This document shows positions 8,233 to 17,355 of a stretch of 64,000 bases of DNA, in pieces (within the stretch, counting starts at the first letter, position 1; each line of letters opens with the position of its first letter). The notes under the pieces are model-generated. The model was not told the DNA's origin, made no database searches, and saw only the letters and a program-made list of their open reading frames with translations. The stretch covers positions 3,658,001-3,722,000 of the forward strand of contig NZ_CP150170.1 in NCBI RefSeq assembly GCF_037963865.1. Reading direction: 5' to 3'. A program made the translations under genes and the position numbers. This DNA is from Paenibacillus sp. FSL R10-2734 (GTDB taxonomy: Bacteria > Bacillota > Bacilli > Paenibacillales > Paenibacillaceae).

Positions 8233-8898
8233 ATGAAAACAACAACAATGAAAACAAACTCGATGATGAATACAAATCTAAAGCTTAGTCTACTGTTCCA
8301 GTTGTTTTGGGTATTTGTTCGAATCGGTCCCGTAACTTTCGGGGGAGGTTATGCGATGATCCCTATGATCGAACGGGAAATTTCCGCTAAACGAAAATGG
8401 CTGGGAGAAGAGGAAATGGATGAAATTCTCTCTTTAGCTGGCGCTGCACCTGGTGGTGTAGGTGTAAATGCGGCGGCATTCATTGGTTATCGTCTTGCTG
8501 GTGTGAAGGGTGCGATTGCTGCGATCGCAGGGATCACGATTCCAACCTTTATGATTGTTTGTGTGCTTAGCGCCGTTTACTCACAACTGGCTGAAGAACC
8601 GAAAGTTATTGCCGCAATGAAGGGGATTCATGGTGCTGTAATCGCTCTGATCCTAGTAGCTGCGTATCGCATGGCTAAGAATGCTATTTTTGACAAGACT
8701 ACCGCTGTTACAGCGATAGTTATACCGATCGTTTTATTAGTTTTCGGAATCAATCCCATTTACGTGATCGCAGTTGGATTAATTATCGGATTTGTATTTT
8801 TGCCAATCAAACAGCTTTTAGGGCTCCAAGTTCGGACCGAGAAGGAGTCCTTGAATTATACTGATGAAGAGTCGAATTATCCGGAGTATTACATCTAG
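8233..8898 (+). CDS. Chromate-transporter-family (CHR) half protein, first of a pair
   Basis: 221 residues with about six hydrophobic segments. It carries the CHR signatures FVRIGPVTFGGGYAMIPMIEREI (in two parts, residues about 27-50) and LAGAAPGGVGVNAAAFIGYRLAGVKGA. Short CHR proteins come as adjacent pairs that together form one ion transporter. Described members expel chromate, a sulfate analogue. GAGGGTGAAG precedes the ATG. The first about 17 residues (Met/Thr/Asn-rich) are not conserved-looking, so an internal Met could be the true start. The partner follows after 11 bp, then a formylglycine-generating enzyme, a regulator and a sulfatase. The native cargo may therefore be sulfate (inference). 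Confidence 0.85.
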   Translation: MKTTTMKTNSMMNTNLKLSLLFQLFWVFVRIGPVTFGGGYAMIPMIEREISAKRKWLGEEEMDEILSLAGAAPGGVGVNAAAFIGYRLAGVKGAIAAIAGITIPTFMIVCVLSAVYSQLAEEPKVIAAMKGIHGAVIALILVAAYRMAKNAIFDKTTAVTAIVIPIVLLVFGINPIYVIAVGLIIGFVFLPIKQLLGLQVRTEKESLNYTDEESNYPEYYI

Positions 8899-8909
8899 GG
8901 GGAAGCGAT

Positions 8910-9443
8910 GTGATTTGGAATTTATTTTTTACATTTATAAAAATCGGACTACTCTCCTTTGGCGGAGGGTACGCAATCATACCGATGATTCAGCATGAAG
9001 CCATGGCTGGTGGTTGGTTGTCCGAAAGGGAATTTCAAGAGGTAGTTTCCATCGCAGGGATGTCACCTGGCCCAGTTGCAACTAACAGTGCAACCTTGAT
9101 TGGATATCGTATAGCCGGAATTGAAGGAGCAATTGTGTCAACATTAGGCATGGTTCTACCTTCATTAATCATTATCATTGTTATTTCCATTTTCTTTTAT
9201 CGGGTGAGAGACAGTCAATGGATTAAAACACTATTCTATGGTTTGCGACCAGTGATTACAGGTTTGATTGCCTATGCTGCGATTCGGTTTGGATTAAATA
9301 GCGTGGAACACGCTTTCGTTACTTGGCAAACCATTGGCACGTTGATCATTGTATTCGCTGCACTTTATGGTTTAATGAAATATAAGCTGCATCCGCTCAC
9401 CATTATCGTTGCCTCTGGCATTCTTGGTGTAGCCTTTTTTTAG
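8910..9443 (+). CDS. Chromate-transporter-family (CHR) half protein, second of a pair
   Basis: 177 residues, starting at GTG 8910. The overlapping ATG at 8908 is immediately followed by a stop, and GGGGGAAG precedes the GTG. It repeats the family motifs (IKIGLLSFGGGYAIIPMIQHE and VSIAGMSPGPVATNSATLIGYRIAG) and has about five membrane segments. It is a homologous partner of the gene 11 bp upstream; paired short CHR proteins are thought to insert with opposite topologies. The pair matches the ywrA/ywrB arrangement of Bacillus. It is followed after 36 bp by the FGE gene. Confidence 0.85.
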   Translation: MIWNLFFTFIKIGLLSFGGGYAIIPMIQHEAMAGGWLSEREFQEVVSIAGMSPGPVATNSATLIGYRIAGIEGAIVSTLGMVLPSLIIIIVISIFFYRVRDSQWIKTLFYGLRPVITGLIAYAAIRFGLNSVEHAFVTWQTIGTLIIVFAALYGLMKYKLHPLTIIVASGILGVAFF

Positions 9444-9479
9444 ACAGAGCCGGGACGATCCCAGATTGGAGGTAAGTAC

Positions 9480-10457
9480 ATGTCAGAGAATATACGGGAC
9501 TGCTGTTCAGCCAGTCGAAATCAAGTCGAGAAACAAGGGGCTGTCGATGTCTGTAAGGAGATCACAACAGTCCAAGGACTAAAAGGGGATAAAGATTTAT
9601 CGGACATGATCCTTATTCCAGAAGGCACTTTTCTTATGGGGACGGATGACAAGGAAGGGTTTCCAGCAGATGGGGAAGGACCCGCTAGGAATGTTACGGT
9701 ATCTACTTTTTTAATCGATGCAACGGCGGTTACAAATAAGCAGTTCGCTTCTTTTATTGAGGCAACAAAATACGTTACAGACGCTGAACGTTTCGGCTGG
9801 TCTTACGTGTTTCACTCCTTTGTTTCCGAAGAGACAGGCAAGAAGGTGGCCCAAGTGGCCAATCAAACCCCATGGTGGTGGGTTGTAGAGGGAGCGGATT
9901 GGTCTCATCCTGAAGGTCCGGATTCACATGTGGATGAACGTCTTGATCATCCGGTGATCCACATATCATGGCATGATGCTGATGCATATTGTCGCTGGGC
10001 CGGCAAACGTCTACCGACGGAAGCGGAGTGGGAGTATGCAGCACGAGGTGGTCTAGTTCAGAAAAGATATCCTTGGGGCGATGAATTAAAACCGGGCGGT
10101 GAGCATCGATGCAATATTTGGCAAGGAAAGTTCCCCGATAAAAATCATGCCAGCGACGGTTATGCAGGTACTGCACCTGTAAAATCCTATCTGCCCAACG
10201 GATATGGTCTATATAATATGTCAGGAAACGTGTGGGAATGGTGCGAGGATTGGTTTACTAAGGAGTATCATTTATCTTCCGAATCCGTGAATCCGAGAGG
10301 CCCGGTAAGTGGTGAAGCGAGGTCGATGCGTGGTGGATCGTATTTATGCCATAAATCTTATTGTAACCGCTATCGGGTGGCGGCCAGAAGCAAAAATACA
10401 CCAGACAGCTCTGCAGGAAATATTGGCTTTCGATGTGCGGCTGATTATACCAGTTGA
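9480..10457 (+). CDS. Formylglycine-generating enzyme (FGE, SUMF1 type)
   Basis: 325 residues, no signal peptide. An N-terminal DCCSASR segment like that of bacterial FGEs is followed by the FGE-sulfatase fold (ILIPEGTFLMGTDD, FLIDATAVTNKQFASF, PVIHISWHDADAYCRWAGKRLPTEAEWEYAARGG in pieces, NMSGNVWEWCEDW). The catalytic pair is intact: SYLCHKSYCNRYRVAAR gives Cys290 and Cys295, the spacing of the human enzyme, and NTPDSSAGNIGFRC follows. It uses copper and O2 to convert the Cys of C-x-P-x-R sulfatase motifs to formylglycine. GGAGGT precedes the ATG. A Cys-type sulfatase is two genes downstream in the same operon. Confidence 0.93.
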   Translation: MSENIRDCCSASRNQVEKQGAVDVCKEITTVQGLKGDKDLSDMILIPEGTFLMGTDDKEGFPADGEGPARNVTVSTFLIDATAVTNKQFASFIEATKYVTDAERFGWSYVFHSFVSEETGKKVAQVANQTPWWWVVEGADWSHPEGPDSHVDERLDHPVIHISWHDADAYCRWAGKRLPTEAEWEYAARGGLVQKRYPWGDELKPGGEHRCNIWQGKFPDKNHASDGYAGTAPVKSYLPNGYGLYNMSGNVWEWCEDWFTKEYHLSSESVNPRGPVSGEARSMRGGSYLCHKSYCNRYRVAARSKNTPDSSAGNIGFRCAADYTS

Positions 10458-10496
10458 GAATACATAAAGACTATTACTTTAGAAGGAGGAACTCCT

Positions 10497-11330
10497 TTGT
10501 CCTCTATCATTCATAGTCAGTTTGACATCACCGTGCTGGACGTCATAAAAATTCAATATCAGAAGCGGATCCTGTTCGATTACGTCCAGTCTTGTTATAC
10601 CGTCTCTTATATCCAAAAAGGTGAGGTATTGACGACTTCCTCCGAGGGTGAATATGTTGCTTCTGCCGGTGACGTGATGATCCATCGTCCGAACGAGCCC
10701 TTTAATGTGATCTCCAAAACGGATGGCATACATTATCTGTTTAATATTAACGCTAAGGTGAGAGATGGAGATGACTTCTTTAAGTTATTCCCTCTAGGCA
10801 AGGTAATTCGGATTAGGGATCAAAGCGAGTATGAGCGAAGGTTTGACGAGCTGCGAAGCCTATGGTTACAAGAGGAAGATGATTTCAGAAATGTTCAGGC
10901 CGGTTCATTAGCATTTTTTCTCCTTTATGAAATTATGGAGAGTACCAAGCTTGGCGGGCGCCGATCATCACGAGATCCCTTTATCACGGACCGCTTTAAC
11001 GAAGCGTTGCAATATATGGAGGAGAGACTTGATCAGGAGATTAGTAGAGAGGAGCTTTCCAAGCTCTATCATATGAATCCTGTTTATTTTAGCCGGGCAT
11101 TTCAGAAAATATATAAACTGACACCTATGCAAATGCTTCGAAAATTGCGGCTGCAGCAAGCCAAACAAATGTTAGAATATACGGATTATTCAATAGAGCA
11201 TATCTCCCAGAGATGTGGCTATTATGATGCTTCGCACTTCAACAAGGTATTCCGTAGCGAATACGGCAAGGGTCCGGCTGAGTATCGAAAAAGTATCGAA
11301 TTTACAAAAACAAACATCGCCACTCCATAG
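10497..11330 (+). CDS. AraC-family transcriptional regulator
   Basis: 277 residues from a TTG start preceded by AGAAGGAGGA. The N-terminal about 150 residues are a cupin-like ligand domain (SYIQKGEVLTTSSEGEYVASAGDVMIHRP in pieces). The C-terminal about 100 residues are the double helix-turn-helix of the family (LSKLYHMNPVYFSRAFQKIYKLTPMQMLRKLRLQQAKQML, then ISQRCGYYDASHFNKVFRSEYGKGPAEYR). It is embedded between FGE and a sulfatase in one operon and probably senses a product of the sulfated glycan. Its target site is not obvious in the 186-bp upstream region. Confidence 0.9.
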   Translation: MSSIIHSQFDITVLDVIKIQYQKRILFDYVQSCYTVSYIQKGEVLTTSSEGEYVASAGDVMIHRPNEPFNVISKTDGIHYLFNINAKVRDGDDFFKLFPLGKVIRIRDQSEYERRFDELRSLWLQEEDDFRNVQAGSLAFFLLYEIMESTKLGGRRSSRDPFITDRFNEALQYMEERLDQEISREELSKLYHMNPVYFSRAFQKIYKLTPMQMLRKLRLQQAKQMLEYTDYSIEHISQRCGYYDASHFNKVFRSEYGKGPAEYRKSIEFTKTNIATP

Positions 11331-11437
11331 TGGAGCTTTCCATATTCCTTTACACTTATAAGCATGAGCAGATTATGCTGAGCTGCCCGAATCGATGCGT
11401 AACTATTTCGATCAAAAGGAAAGGCAGGGAAAAACTC

Positions 11438-12835
11438 ATGAGAATCTTATATTTGGATTTGGATTCGCTTCGCCCGGACCATCTGGGATGTTATGGCTAT
11501 CATCGGAATACGTCCCCGAATATCGATTCAATCGCCAAAGAAGGTGTCACCTTTACCAACTACTATTGTTCAGATGCTCCTTGTCTGCCGTCCCGTTCTG
11601 CTTTAATGTCGGGGAGATTTGGCATTCATAATGGGATTGTCGGACATGGCGGAACTGCTGCTGATATGCGTAGAGAAGGGGCGAAACGTGAATTCAATGA
11701 TCGACTGGGGATGGAGAGCCTTCCCGCTATATTAAGGCAAGCGGCCATGAAAACCGCGTCGATCAGCACCTTCGCCGAACGGCATTCGGCTTGGACCTTT
11801 AATGCTGGGTTTCAAGAAGTGTTCAATGTTGGTGGAAGAGGGCATGAGACGGCAGAACAGGTGCTTCCAGTAGCGCTTAAATGGCTTGAGGATAATGGGG
11901 AGTCCGAGAATTGGTTTCTGCACCTGAATTTCTGGGATCCTCATACGCCTTATCGTACACCCGAGAGCTACGGCAATCCGTTCGAGAAGGATCCTTTACC
12001 CGATTGGATCACCGAAGAGGTGTTTGAGCTTCACCGAAATAAGAAGGGCCAGCACAGTATCGAAGATATGAATGCACTCGCTAAATCGCATTATCATCAG
12101 CATTTGAGGCATAATCGGGAGATAGCCAATCATGACGACCTGCGTGTTATCTTTGACAACTATGATGCCGGAGTCAAATATCTGGACGAGCATCTCGGGC
12201 AAATCTTCTCCAAGCTGAGGGAACTTGGCGTGATGGAGGATACGGCTATCTTGATCTCTGCGGATCACGGAGAAAGTCTGGGCGAGCTAGGAATTTACTC
12301 CGAGCATGGTACGGCAGACGAGGCAACTTGCCGTATTCCGATGATTGTTCGCTGGCCTGGGGGCAAGAAGGGAATGGTGGAGGATGGGCTACATTATCAC
12401 CTTGATTTAGGACCGACATTAGCAAGTCTTTTGAATTTGAATGGGGCTGCTTCTTGGGATGGTGAAAGTTATGCTGACGCCATAATGGAGGGACATTTGG
12501 GAGGGCGTGATTATCTCGTAATTTCACAATGCGCGCATGTATGTCAACGCAGCGTCCGATTTGAGGATTGGTTATATATACGTACCTATCATGATGGACA
12601 CCATGGATTTCCGAAAGAAATGTTGTTTGATTTGAAGCGCGACCCTTACGAACAACATAATCTCGCCGAAGCGCGTAAAGACATCTGTATGGAGGCTGTC
12701 TATCTGTTGAATGAATGGCATGACAACATGATGGGCTCCATGGACTGTGATATCGATCCATTATGGACGGTATTAATGGAAGGCGGTCCCTACCATGCGA
12801 AAGAGTATGTGAGCTCATCCTCACAGGATGTTTAG
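11438..12835 (+). CDS. Cys-type sulfatase (S1 family), cytoplasmic
   Basis: 465 residues from ATG 11438 (MRILYLDLDSLRPDHLG), which fits the usual distance to the metal-binding DxDSLRPDH. The frame is open upstream to 11330, but GGCAGGG lies 8 bp before this ATG. The formylglycine motif is CLPSR (Cys49), and the second metal site is ISADHGESLGE. No signal peptide. Other family marks are HLNFWDPHTPYRTPE and the C-terminal FDLKRDPYEQHNL. It removes sulfate esters from sugars after maturation of Cys49, probably by the FGE encoded in the same operon. Substrate position cannot be told from the sequence; a phosphonate or phosphate monoesterase activity is a minor alternative. Confidence 0.88.
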   Translation: MRILYLDLDSLRPDHLGCYGYHRNTSPNIDSIAKEGVTFTNYYCSDAPCLPSRSALMSGRFGIHNGIVGHGGTAADMRREGAKREFNDRLGMESLPAILRQAAMKTASISTFAERHSAWTFNAGFQEVFNVGGRGHETAEQVLPVALKWLEDNGESENWFLHLNFWDPHTPYRTPESYGNPFEKDPLPDWITEEVFELHRNKKGQHSIEDMNALAKSHYHQHLRHNREIANHDDLRVIFDNYDAGVKYLDEHLGQIFSKLRELGVMEDTAILISADHGESLGELGIYSEHGTADEATCRIPMIVRWPGGKKGMVEDGLHYHLDLGPTLASLLNLNGAASWDGESYADAIMEGHLGGRDYLVISQCAHVCQRSVRFEDWLYIRTYHDGHHGFPKEMLFDLKRDPYEQHNLAEARKDICMEAVYLLNEWHDNMMGSMDCDIDPLWTVLMEGGPYHAKEYVSSSSQDV

Positions 12836-12874
12836 CGTTGTCCTTGTGAATGCTGCGAACGATAAACATATGAA

Positions 12875-12906
12875 ATGGAGGTTGCCCCTGAATGGGCAAC
12901 CTCCAT
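12875..12906. terminator. Strong hairpin between convergent sulfatase and yesM genes
   Basis: ATGGAGGTTGCCC (12875-12887) pairs perfectly with GGGCAACCTCCAT (12894-12906) around a 6-nt loop. The T-rich tail is short (ATTTATT), but the position between two convergent genes supports a terminator. Confidence 0.65.
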
Positions 12907-12908
12907 AT

Positions 12909-14687
12909 TTATTCTATGGCTTCTTGTGGATCTATTAAAGATCCGGGAAGCCTCAAAACGGTCTTCGTCCCGCTACCTTCCTTACTGTACAGCAGAACTC
13001 CACAGGGATCTCCGTACTTAAGATTTAGACGATTATTGACGTTTAGGAGCCCGATATGATCGCCGGATTCTATATTCTTACCTGCCAGCAGCTCGGTTAG
13101 TTGTTCTAGCCTCTCAGCATCGATGCCTACACCATTATCTTCTACAGCGATTTCAAGGAGTCCCGCTTCGCTTTTCTCTACTGTGATCAGCAAGATGCCC
13201 TGACCTTGAGTTTCAAGCCCATGTCCAAGTGCATTTTCGACAATAGGTTGAAGGATCATTTTAGGTACCGGAATGTGTAACCATTCCTCTGGACAGAACA
13301 GCTTGTAAGTGAATTTGTCCGGGAAACGGCCTTGGTAAATCCTCACACAAGATTCTGCGATTTTCAGTTCCTCTCCAAGAGTTACCTCCTCTTTGCCTTT
13401 GATGCTGTACTTGAGCATCGTGCTTAACGCGGTAGTCATCTCGAAGATTTCTCGGTTTCCTTTTACTATCGCAACACCTTTGATGGTATCTAAAGTATTG
13501 CTTAAGAAATGGGGATTAATTTGACTTTGCAAATACGAGTATTCGGCTCGTTGCTTTTCTAGGTCAGTCTGGTAAAGCTGGGTTGTAGCATCGATTAATT
13601 GGTCCGTCAAATCGTGAATCCTTGTTGTCATATCATTGAACTGTCGAGAGATGATTTCAATCTCAGCGTAGCCCTTTAAATCGACCTTGTTGTTCAATAT
13701 CCCTAGACTTCCGCCCTTTAATTGATTCATATAGCGCATAAGCCTAGACAACGGTCTTAAGAGATTCATCATGAGTACTGAGTACGGAATAGAGACGACC
13801 AACAAGATTAATGCTAGAAAAGCATAGCTGACCTTCTTCAATTTCTCCAGTTCTTTCATTAAATTATGTACAGGAACAGCGGTTATGATTTTTCCAGAGA
13901 TCTCAGGTAGGCGAAAGGATTGAATAGCATATTTATTTCCGTTGACTGTTTCGACGATTGACTCTCCATCACTACCAGTTGCCCGGGTTTGAAACTGCTG
14001 GAGCATATCTTCCGGCTCATCGCTATTAGAGTAGATCATCCCTTTATCATCCATCATAAAAAAGCTGGTTCCGACCAATCGAGGATACTCAGAAATTTCA
14101 GTTTGAATGGCCTTCATATCCACAATAACAGCGATATAGCCGATTTTTTCTCCATATAGGGACGTGTCACCTGAAGCAAAGATGTTCATCCCGAAAAGTA
14201 ATTTTCTCTTGTCGATTACCTTGTCTGGAGGACTGTATCCGCGATAATGAACGATTCCATCATCCCCGGCCGTCTTCATAAGATCTACAGCATATTTTGT
14301 TCTTCCTGCTAATGAAATACGAGTGTTTGAGCTCCCGATAATAATAATATCCAGGATGTCCGTATTCATGTTTCGGGCGATACTGAGCAATCCGTCTACC
14401 TTTTGAGAAAGGTCGTACTCCCGAAGCTTATCATTCTCGACAAGAAACTTTTGGACAGTCGAGTCGTACCCTACATTCATCATCATGGATGAAACGTTGG
14501 CATAGTTGGCAGAAATTCGTTGCTTGAGGAGGGACACTAGTTCCGTATTGTATTGCGTATTCTGATTGATGATGGTCTCGCTTGATAGTTGATATACCTT
14601 AGAGACGATGATTGGGATAATGGCTACAATAAACAACCCGAACAACAGAACCTGAGTACGGATGGATAGTCTCTTAAATGTCTTCAT
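12909..14687 (-). CDS. Sensor histidine kinase, YesM family
   Basis: 592 residues: membrane segment 1 about 13-33; an extracellular sensor domain of the Cache type about 35-282; membrane segment 2 about 286-308; HAMP about 310-362; then a His_kinase segment SQINPHFLSNTLDTIKG with His393, and a C-terminal ATPase domain (PIVENALGHGL, DNGVGID, GLLNVNNRL). Kinases of this group sense extracellular carbohydrate or its binding protein and signal to YesN-type regulators. The start overlaps the response-regulator stop by 14 bp (translational coupling). The pair is divergent from a sugar ABC importer operon, its probable target. Confidence 0.92.
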   Translation of the reverse strand: MKTFKRLSIRTQVLLFGLFIVAIIPIIVSKVYQLSSETIINQNTQYNTELVSLLKQRISANYANVSSMMMNVGYDSTVQKFLVENDKLREYDLSQKVDGLLSIARNMNTDILDIIIIGSSNTRISLAGRTKYAVDLMKTAGDDGIVHYRGYSPPDKVIDKRKLLFGMNIFASGDTSLYGEKIGYIAVIVDMKAIQTEISEYPRLVGTSFFMMDDKGMIYSNSDEPEDMLQQFQTRATGSDGESIVETVNGNKYAIQSFRLPEISGKIITAVPVHNLMKELEKLKKVSYAFLALILLVVSIPYSVLMMNLLRPLSRLMRYMNQLKGGSLGILNNKVDLKGYAEIEIISRQFNDMTTRIHDLTDQLIDATTQLYQTDLEKQRAEYSYLQSQINPHFLSNTLDTIKGVAIVKGNREIFEMTTALSTMLKYSIKGKEEVTLGEELKIAESCVRIYQGRFPDKFTYKLFCPEEWLHIPVPKMILQPIVENALGHGLETQGQGILLITVEKSEAGLLEIAVEDNGVGIDAERLEQLTELLAGKNIESGDHIGLLNVNNRLNLKYGDPCGVLLYSKEGSGTKTVLRLPGSLIDPQEAIE

Positions 14688-16113
14688 TGTTTTGTTCCCT
14701 ATATTGCGTTGGTGTCATTTTGAGATGCCGTTTAAAAATTCGCGTGAAGTAGAAATAATCCTGAAAACCACATTTCTCACCAATTTGGTAAATGGAAAGG
14801 TCGGTTTCGACCAGCATTTTACAAGCATATTCAATTCGTAAACGACTGATATGTTCGATGATGGTCTCGCCAACTTCTTTTTTGAATAATTGGCACAAGT
14901 AATTAGGACTTAAAAAAAACTGATTGGCTAAATGTTGGATGGAAATCTCTTGGTTAAAATGGTTGCGAATGTACAACATGATTTCTTTGACTTTGTTGTT
15001 TGAAATTCGTGAAATATCAGTTTCGTTTCTGTTCATAAAAATATCAAGCGTCATAAGAATCAGATCATCGATCATAGCTTCAGCCGTGCCGTATCGATAA
15101 TAGAGCTGTTCATACCCTTCAAAAAAACGACCATTAACTCGAGTCCCTTCCCGAGGAAATAAGTATAGGATCGATGTATAGAGCAAATAGGCCTCTTTAA
15201 TGGTGAAGGTTCCCTCTTTGAATAACTTCTTTATTGATTCCATGGCTGCTATAAAACCGAGCCGGTCTTTACTATGAAGAATCCGGGAAATCTCTTTGAG
15301 CTTCTCGTCGATCGGTATTTCCTGTTGCTGATTCACACGATAACATCCAGGCATTCCCGTTGTGAACATACTGAAAGCAGCATGAGAGGCGGATTCTAAA
15401 GATGCATCCAATTGGTGTATATCCGAAATAGGAGGACCGATCCCAACCCCACACTCTTGTACAACTTCTGTTTGTTCAAGACCCCGGAGGAAGGCTTCGT
15501 ATTGGCACTCTTCCAATAAGTAACCATACCGACGGCGGCTCATCGGGAATAACAGGGAAGAGAACTGCCCGACATTTACGGGTGAACTTAATCCTTGGAT
15601 AACAATGGGGATATGAGGCGTATCTCTTGACAATGGTATTCTCTTTTCATTCAACCATGAGCTAATTCGTTCAAGATCTCCGGAACAAACTGCTTCATAC
15701 AGTTCAAAGTCGTGGACAGGGTTGTCTTTAACCGCCTTCGATTCGTGTTGCTGCGCTATTCGGTTAAGCATTCCTTCAATTTCTTCGATTTCAAAGGGTT
15801 TCAGGCAGTATCCGAAAGTACCATAATTCATCGCTTTTTGTGCATAAGCGAACTCTGCATGTCCGCTGAGTACGATAAAGATTGTGTCAGGTGCGACAGC
15901 CTTGCCACGTTGTATGAGCTCTAGTCCATTCATTACAGGCATCTTAATATCTGTTAGGACAAGGGTGGGGCGAAGCGATTGAATTAATTGAAGGGCTTCT
16001 AGCCCGTTTTCGGCGTCGTCGATCACTTCAAAGCCGTATTTTTTCCAATTCACTCCTGCTTTAATTCCTTCTACAATCCACTTCTCATCATCTGCAATAA
16101 TCACTGAACGCAT
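14674..16113 (-). CDS. Response regulator, YesN type (REC plus AraC output)
   Basis: 479 residues. Receiver domain 1-120 with IIADDEKW and phospho-Asp in LVLTDIKMPVMNG; a middle region of about 240 residues; C-terminal AraC double helix-turn-helix (IQHLANQFFLSPNYLCQLFKKEVGETI in pieces, IYQIGEKCGFQDYFYFTRIFKRHLKMTPTQYR in pieces). AGAAGGGGGA precedes the ATG. It is the first gene of the pair and is transcribed away from the importer operon at 16363, with 249 bp between them. It is probably the activator of the importer, hexosaminidase and sulfatase genes. Confidence 0.92.
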   Translation of the reverse strand: MRSVIIADDEKWIVEGIKAGVNWKKYGFEVIDDAENGLEALQLIQSLRPTLVLTDIKMPVMNGLELIQRGKAVAPDTIFIVLSGHAEFAYAQKAMNYGTFGYCLKPFEIEEIEGMLNRIAQQHESKAVKDNPVHDFELYEAVCSGDLERISSWLNEKRIPLSRDTPHIPIVIQGLSSPVNVGQFSSLLFPMSRRRYGYLLEECQYEAFLRGLEQTEVVQECGVGIGPPISDIHQLDASLESASHAAFSMFTTGMPGCYRVNQQQEIPIDEKLKEISRILHSKDRLGFIAAMESIKKLFKEGTFTIKEAYLLYTSILYLFPREGTRVNGRFFEGYEQLYYRYGTAEAMIDDLILMTLDIFMNRNETDISRISNNKVKEIMLYIRNHFNQEISIQHLANQFFLSPNYLCQLFKKEVGETIIEHISRLRIEYACKMLVETDLSIYQIGEKCGFQDYFYFTRIFKRHLKMTPTQYREQNNEDI

Positions 16114-16298
16114 AAGTGAATCCCCCTTCTCTTTGGAGCTCTTAGATTCATCCTAGCGATTGTGGGCCTAGGGGGGTATGGATTATCTTACGCTCACTAT
16201 GTCGGATATTAAGCGTCACCGGTAGGTCACTCGCTTAGGTGTGAAAAATCCACATGATCGGAGTTGTATTCTCTATACACGATAATTTACACTCCCGA

Positions 16299-16304
16299 TA
16301 TAAT
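16299..16304 (+). promoter_or_regulatory. -10 box upstream of the sugar importer operon
   Basis: TATAAT at 16299-16304 has no good -35 hexamer 16-18 bp upstream, consistent with dependence on the YesN-type activator. The 249-bp intergenic region (16114-16362) holds no gene. Confidence 0.4.
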
Positions 16305-16311
16305 TTACCAT

Positions 16312-16327
16312 ATAAATCGCTTACAAG
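16312..16327 (-). promoter_or_regulatory. cre-like site in the importer leader
   Basis: Read on the - strand, TTGTAAGCGATTTATA fits the catabolite-response consensus WTGNAANCGNWNNCWW at all but one fixed position. It lies just downstream of the -10 box, where CcpA binding would repress. It is a single-mismatch match, so chance is possible. Confidence 0.35.
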
Positions 16328-16362
16328 CATAAACAATCTCATACAGAAAGGTGAGGAGAAGA

Positions 16363-17331
16363 TTGGCTGATTCTGTAACCGCTCGTACGCCTAAGCGAAG
16401 CTTAAGAACTCTTGCACCTAAGCAGAGCTTAGGAAAAACGATTTTACAGTACAAGTATTTTTACCTCATGGTTCTACCAGTGTTAATCTGGTACGCCCTC
16501 TTCAGCTATGCTCCCATGTACGGAGTAACCCTAGCATTCAAATCTTTTAATTACAGTAAAGGGATTCTGGGAAGTCCCTGGATTGGCTTGGAGAATTTTC
16601 AAACGCTGTTGACCGACCCCGATTTTCGCAGAGCATTTTGGAATACGGTCATTATCAGCTTGATGAAGTTGATCACTCATTTTCCAATGCCCATTATCCT
16701 GGCGATTGTTTTATATGAGTTTTCCAGGACAAAAATGAAGCGATTTTTTCAGACGATCCTGACGTTCCCACATTTTATTTCATGGGTTGTACTGTCGGGG
16801 ATCATCATCAATATTTTAAGCAAGGACGGGATTTATAACCAGATCATCATGTTGTTTGGTGGGGATCCAAATTCTCCTCTGGTGGATGAAAGTGCATTCA
16901 GACCCGTTCTATATATCACGCATGTGTGGCGAGAGATCGGTTGGGATTCAATCATTTACCTGGCGGCTCTTGCAGGGATCAATCCTGAGCTGTTTGAGGC
17001 GGCAGAAGTGGATGGAGCGAATCGGTTTCGCCGTTTGCTTAACATCGCATGGCCGGGCTTGAAAAGTACAGTCGCAGTCCTGCTAATCCTTCAAGTTGGA
17101 CAACTACTAACCCAAGGCTCGAGCTTCGAGCAAATATTCAATCTGTATAGTTCACCGGTATATTCGGTTGCCGACACAATCGATACATACATTTATCGGA
17201 CATCTTTCACGATTGGAAGCGACTTTGGATATACGACCGCCGTGGGTGTCGTCAAGTCCATTATCAGCCTAATTCTTTTATGGGCGGCCAACACGTTTGC
17301 TAAGAAGATGGGCGAGGAAGGACTGTATTAA
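16363..17331 (+). CDS. Sugar ABC transporter permease, LplB type
   Basis: 322 residues from TTG 16363. The upstream GTG at 16351 is itself part of the ribosome site GGTGAGGAG, so it is rejected as the start. Six membrane segments are expected (YFYLMVLPVLIWYALF first). The EAA loop that docks the ATPase is EAAEVDGANRFRRLLNIAWPGL (in pieces, near residue 215). It forms the inner-membrane channel for an oligosaccharide with the next permease. No ATPase gene is nearby; such importers borrow a shared MsmX-type ATPase. Confidence 0.9.
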   Translation: MADSVTARTPKRSLRTLAPKQSLGKTILQYKYFYLMVLPVLIWYALFSYAPMYGVTLAFKSFNYSKGILGSPWIGLENFQTLLTDPDFRRAFWNTVIISLMKLITHFPMPIILAIVLYEFSRTKMKRFFQTILTFPHFISWVVLSGIIINILSKDGIYNQIIMLFGGDPNSPLVDESAFRPVLYITHVWREIGWDSIIYLAALAGINPELFEAAEVDGANRFRRLLNIAWPGLKSTVAVLLILQVGQLLTQGSSFEQIFNLYSSPVYSVADTIDTYIYRTSFTIGSDFGYTTAVGVVKSIISLILLWAANTFAKKMGEEGLY

Positions 17332-17355
17332 TTTGCATGAAAAGGGGAGAAGCAA

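Noticed and set aside
16351..16362. GTG at 16351 as start of the LplB-type permease
   Set aside because: This GTG is part of the ribosome-binding sequence GGTGAGGAG; TTG 16363 has proper spacing.
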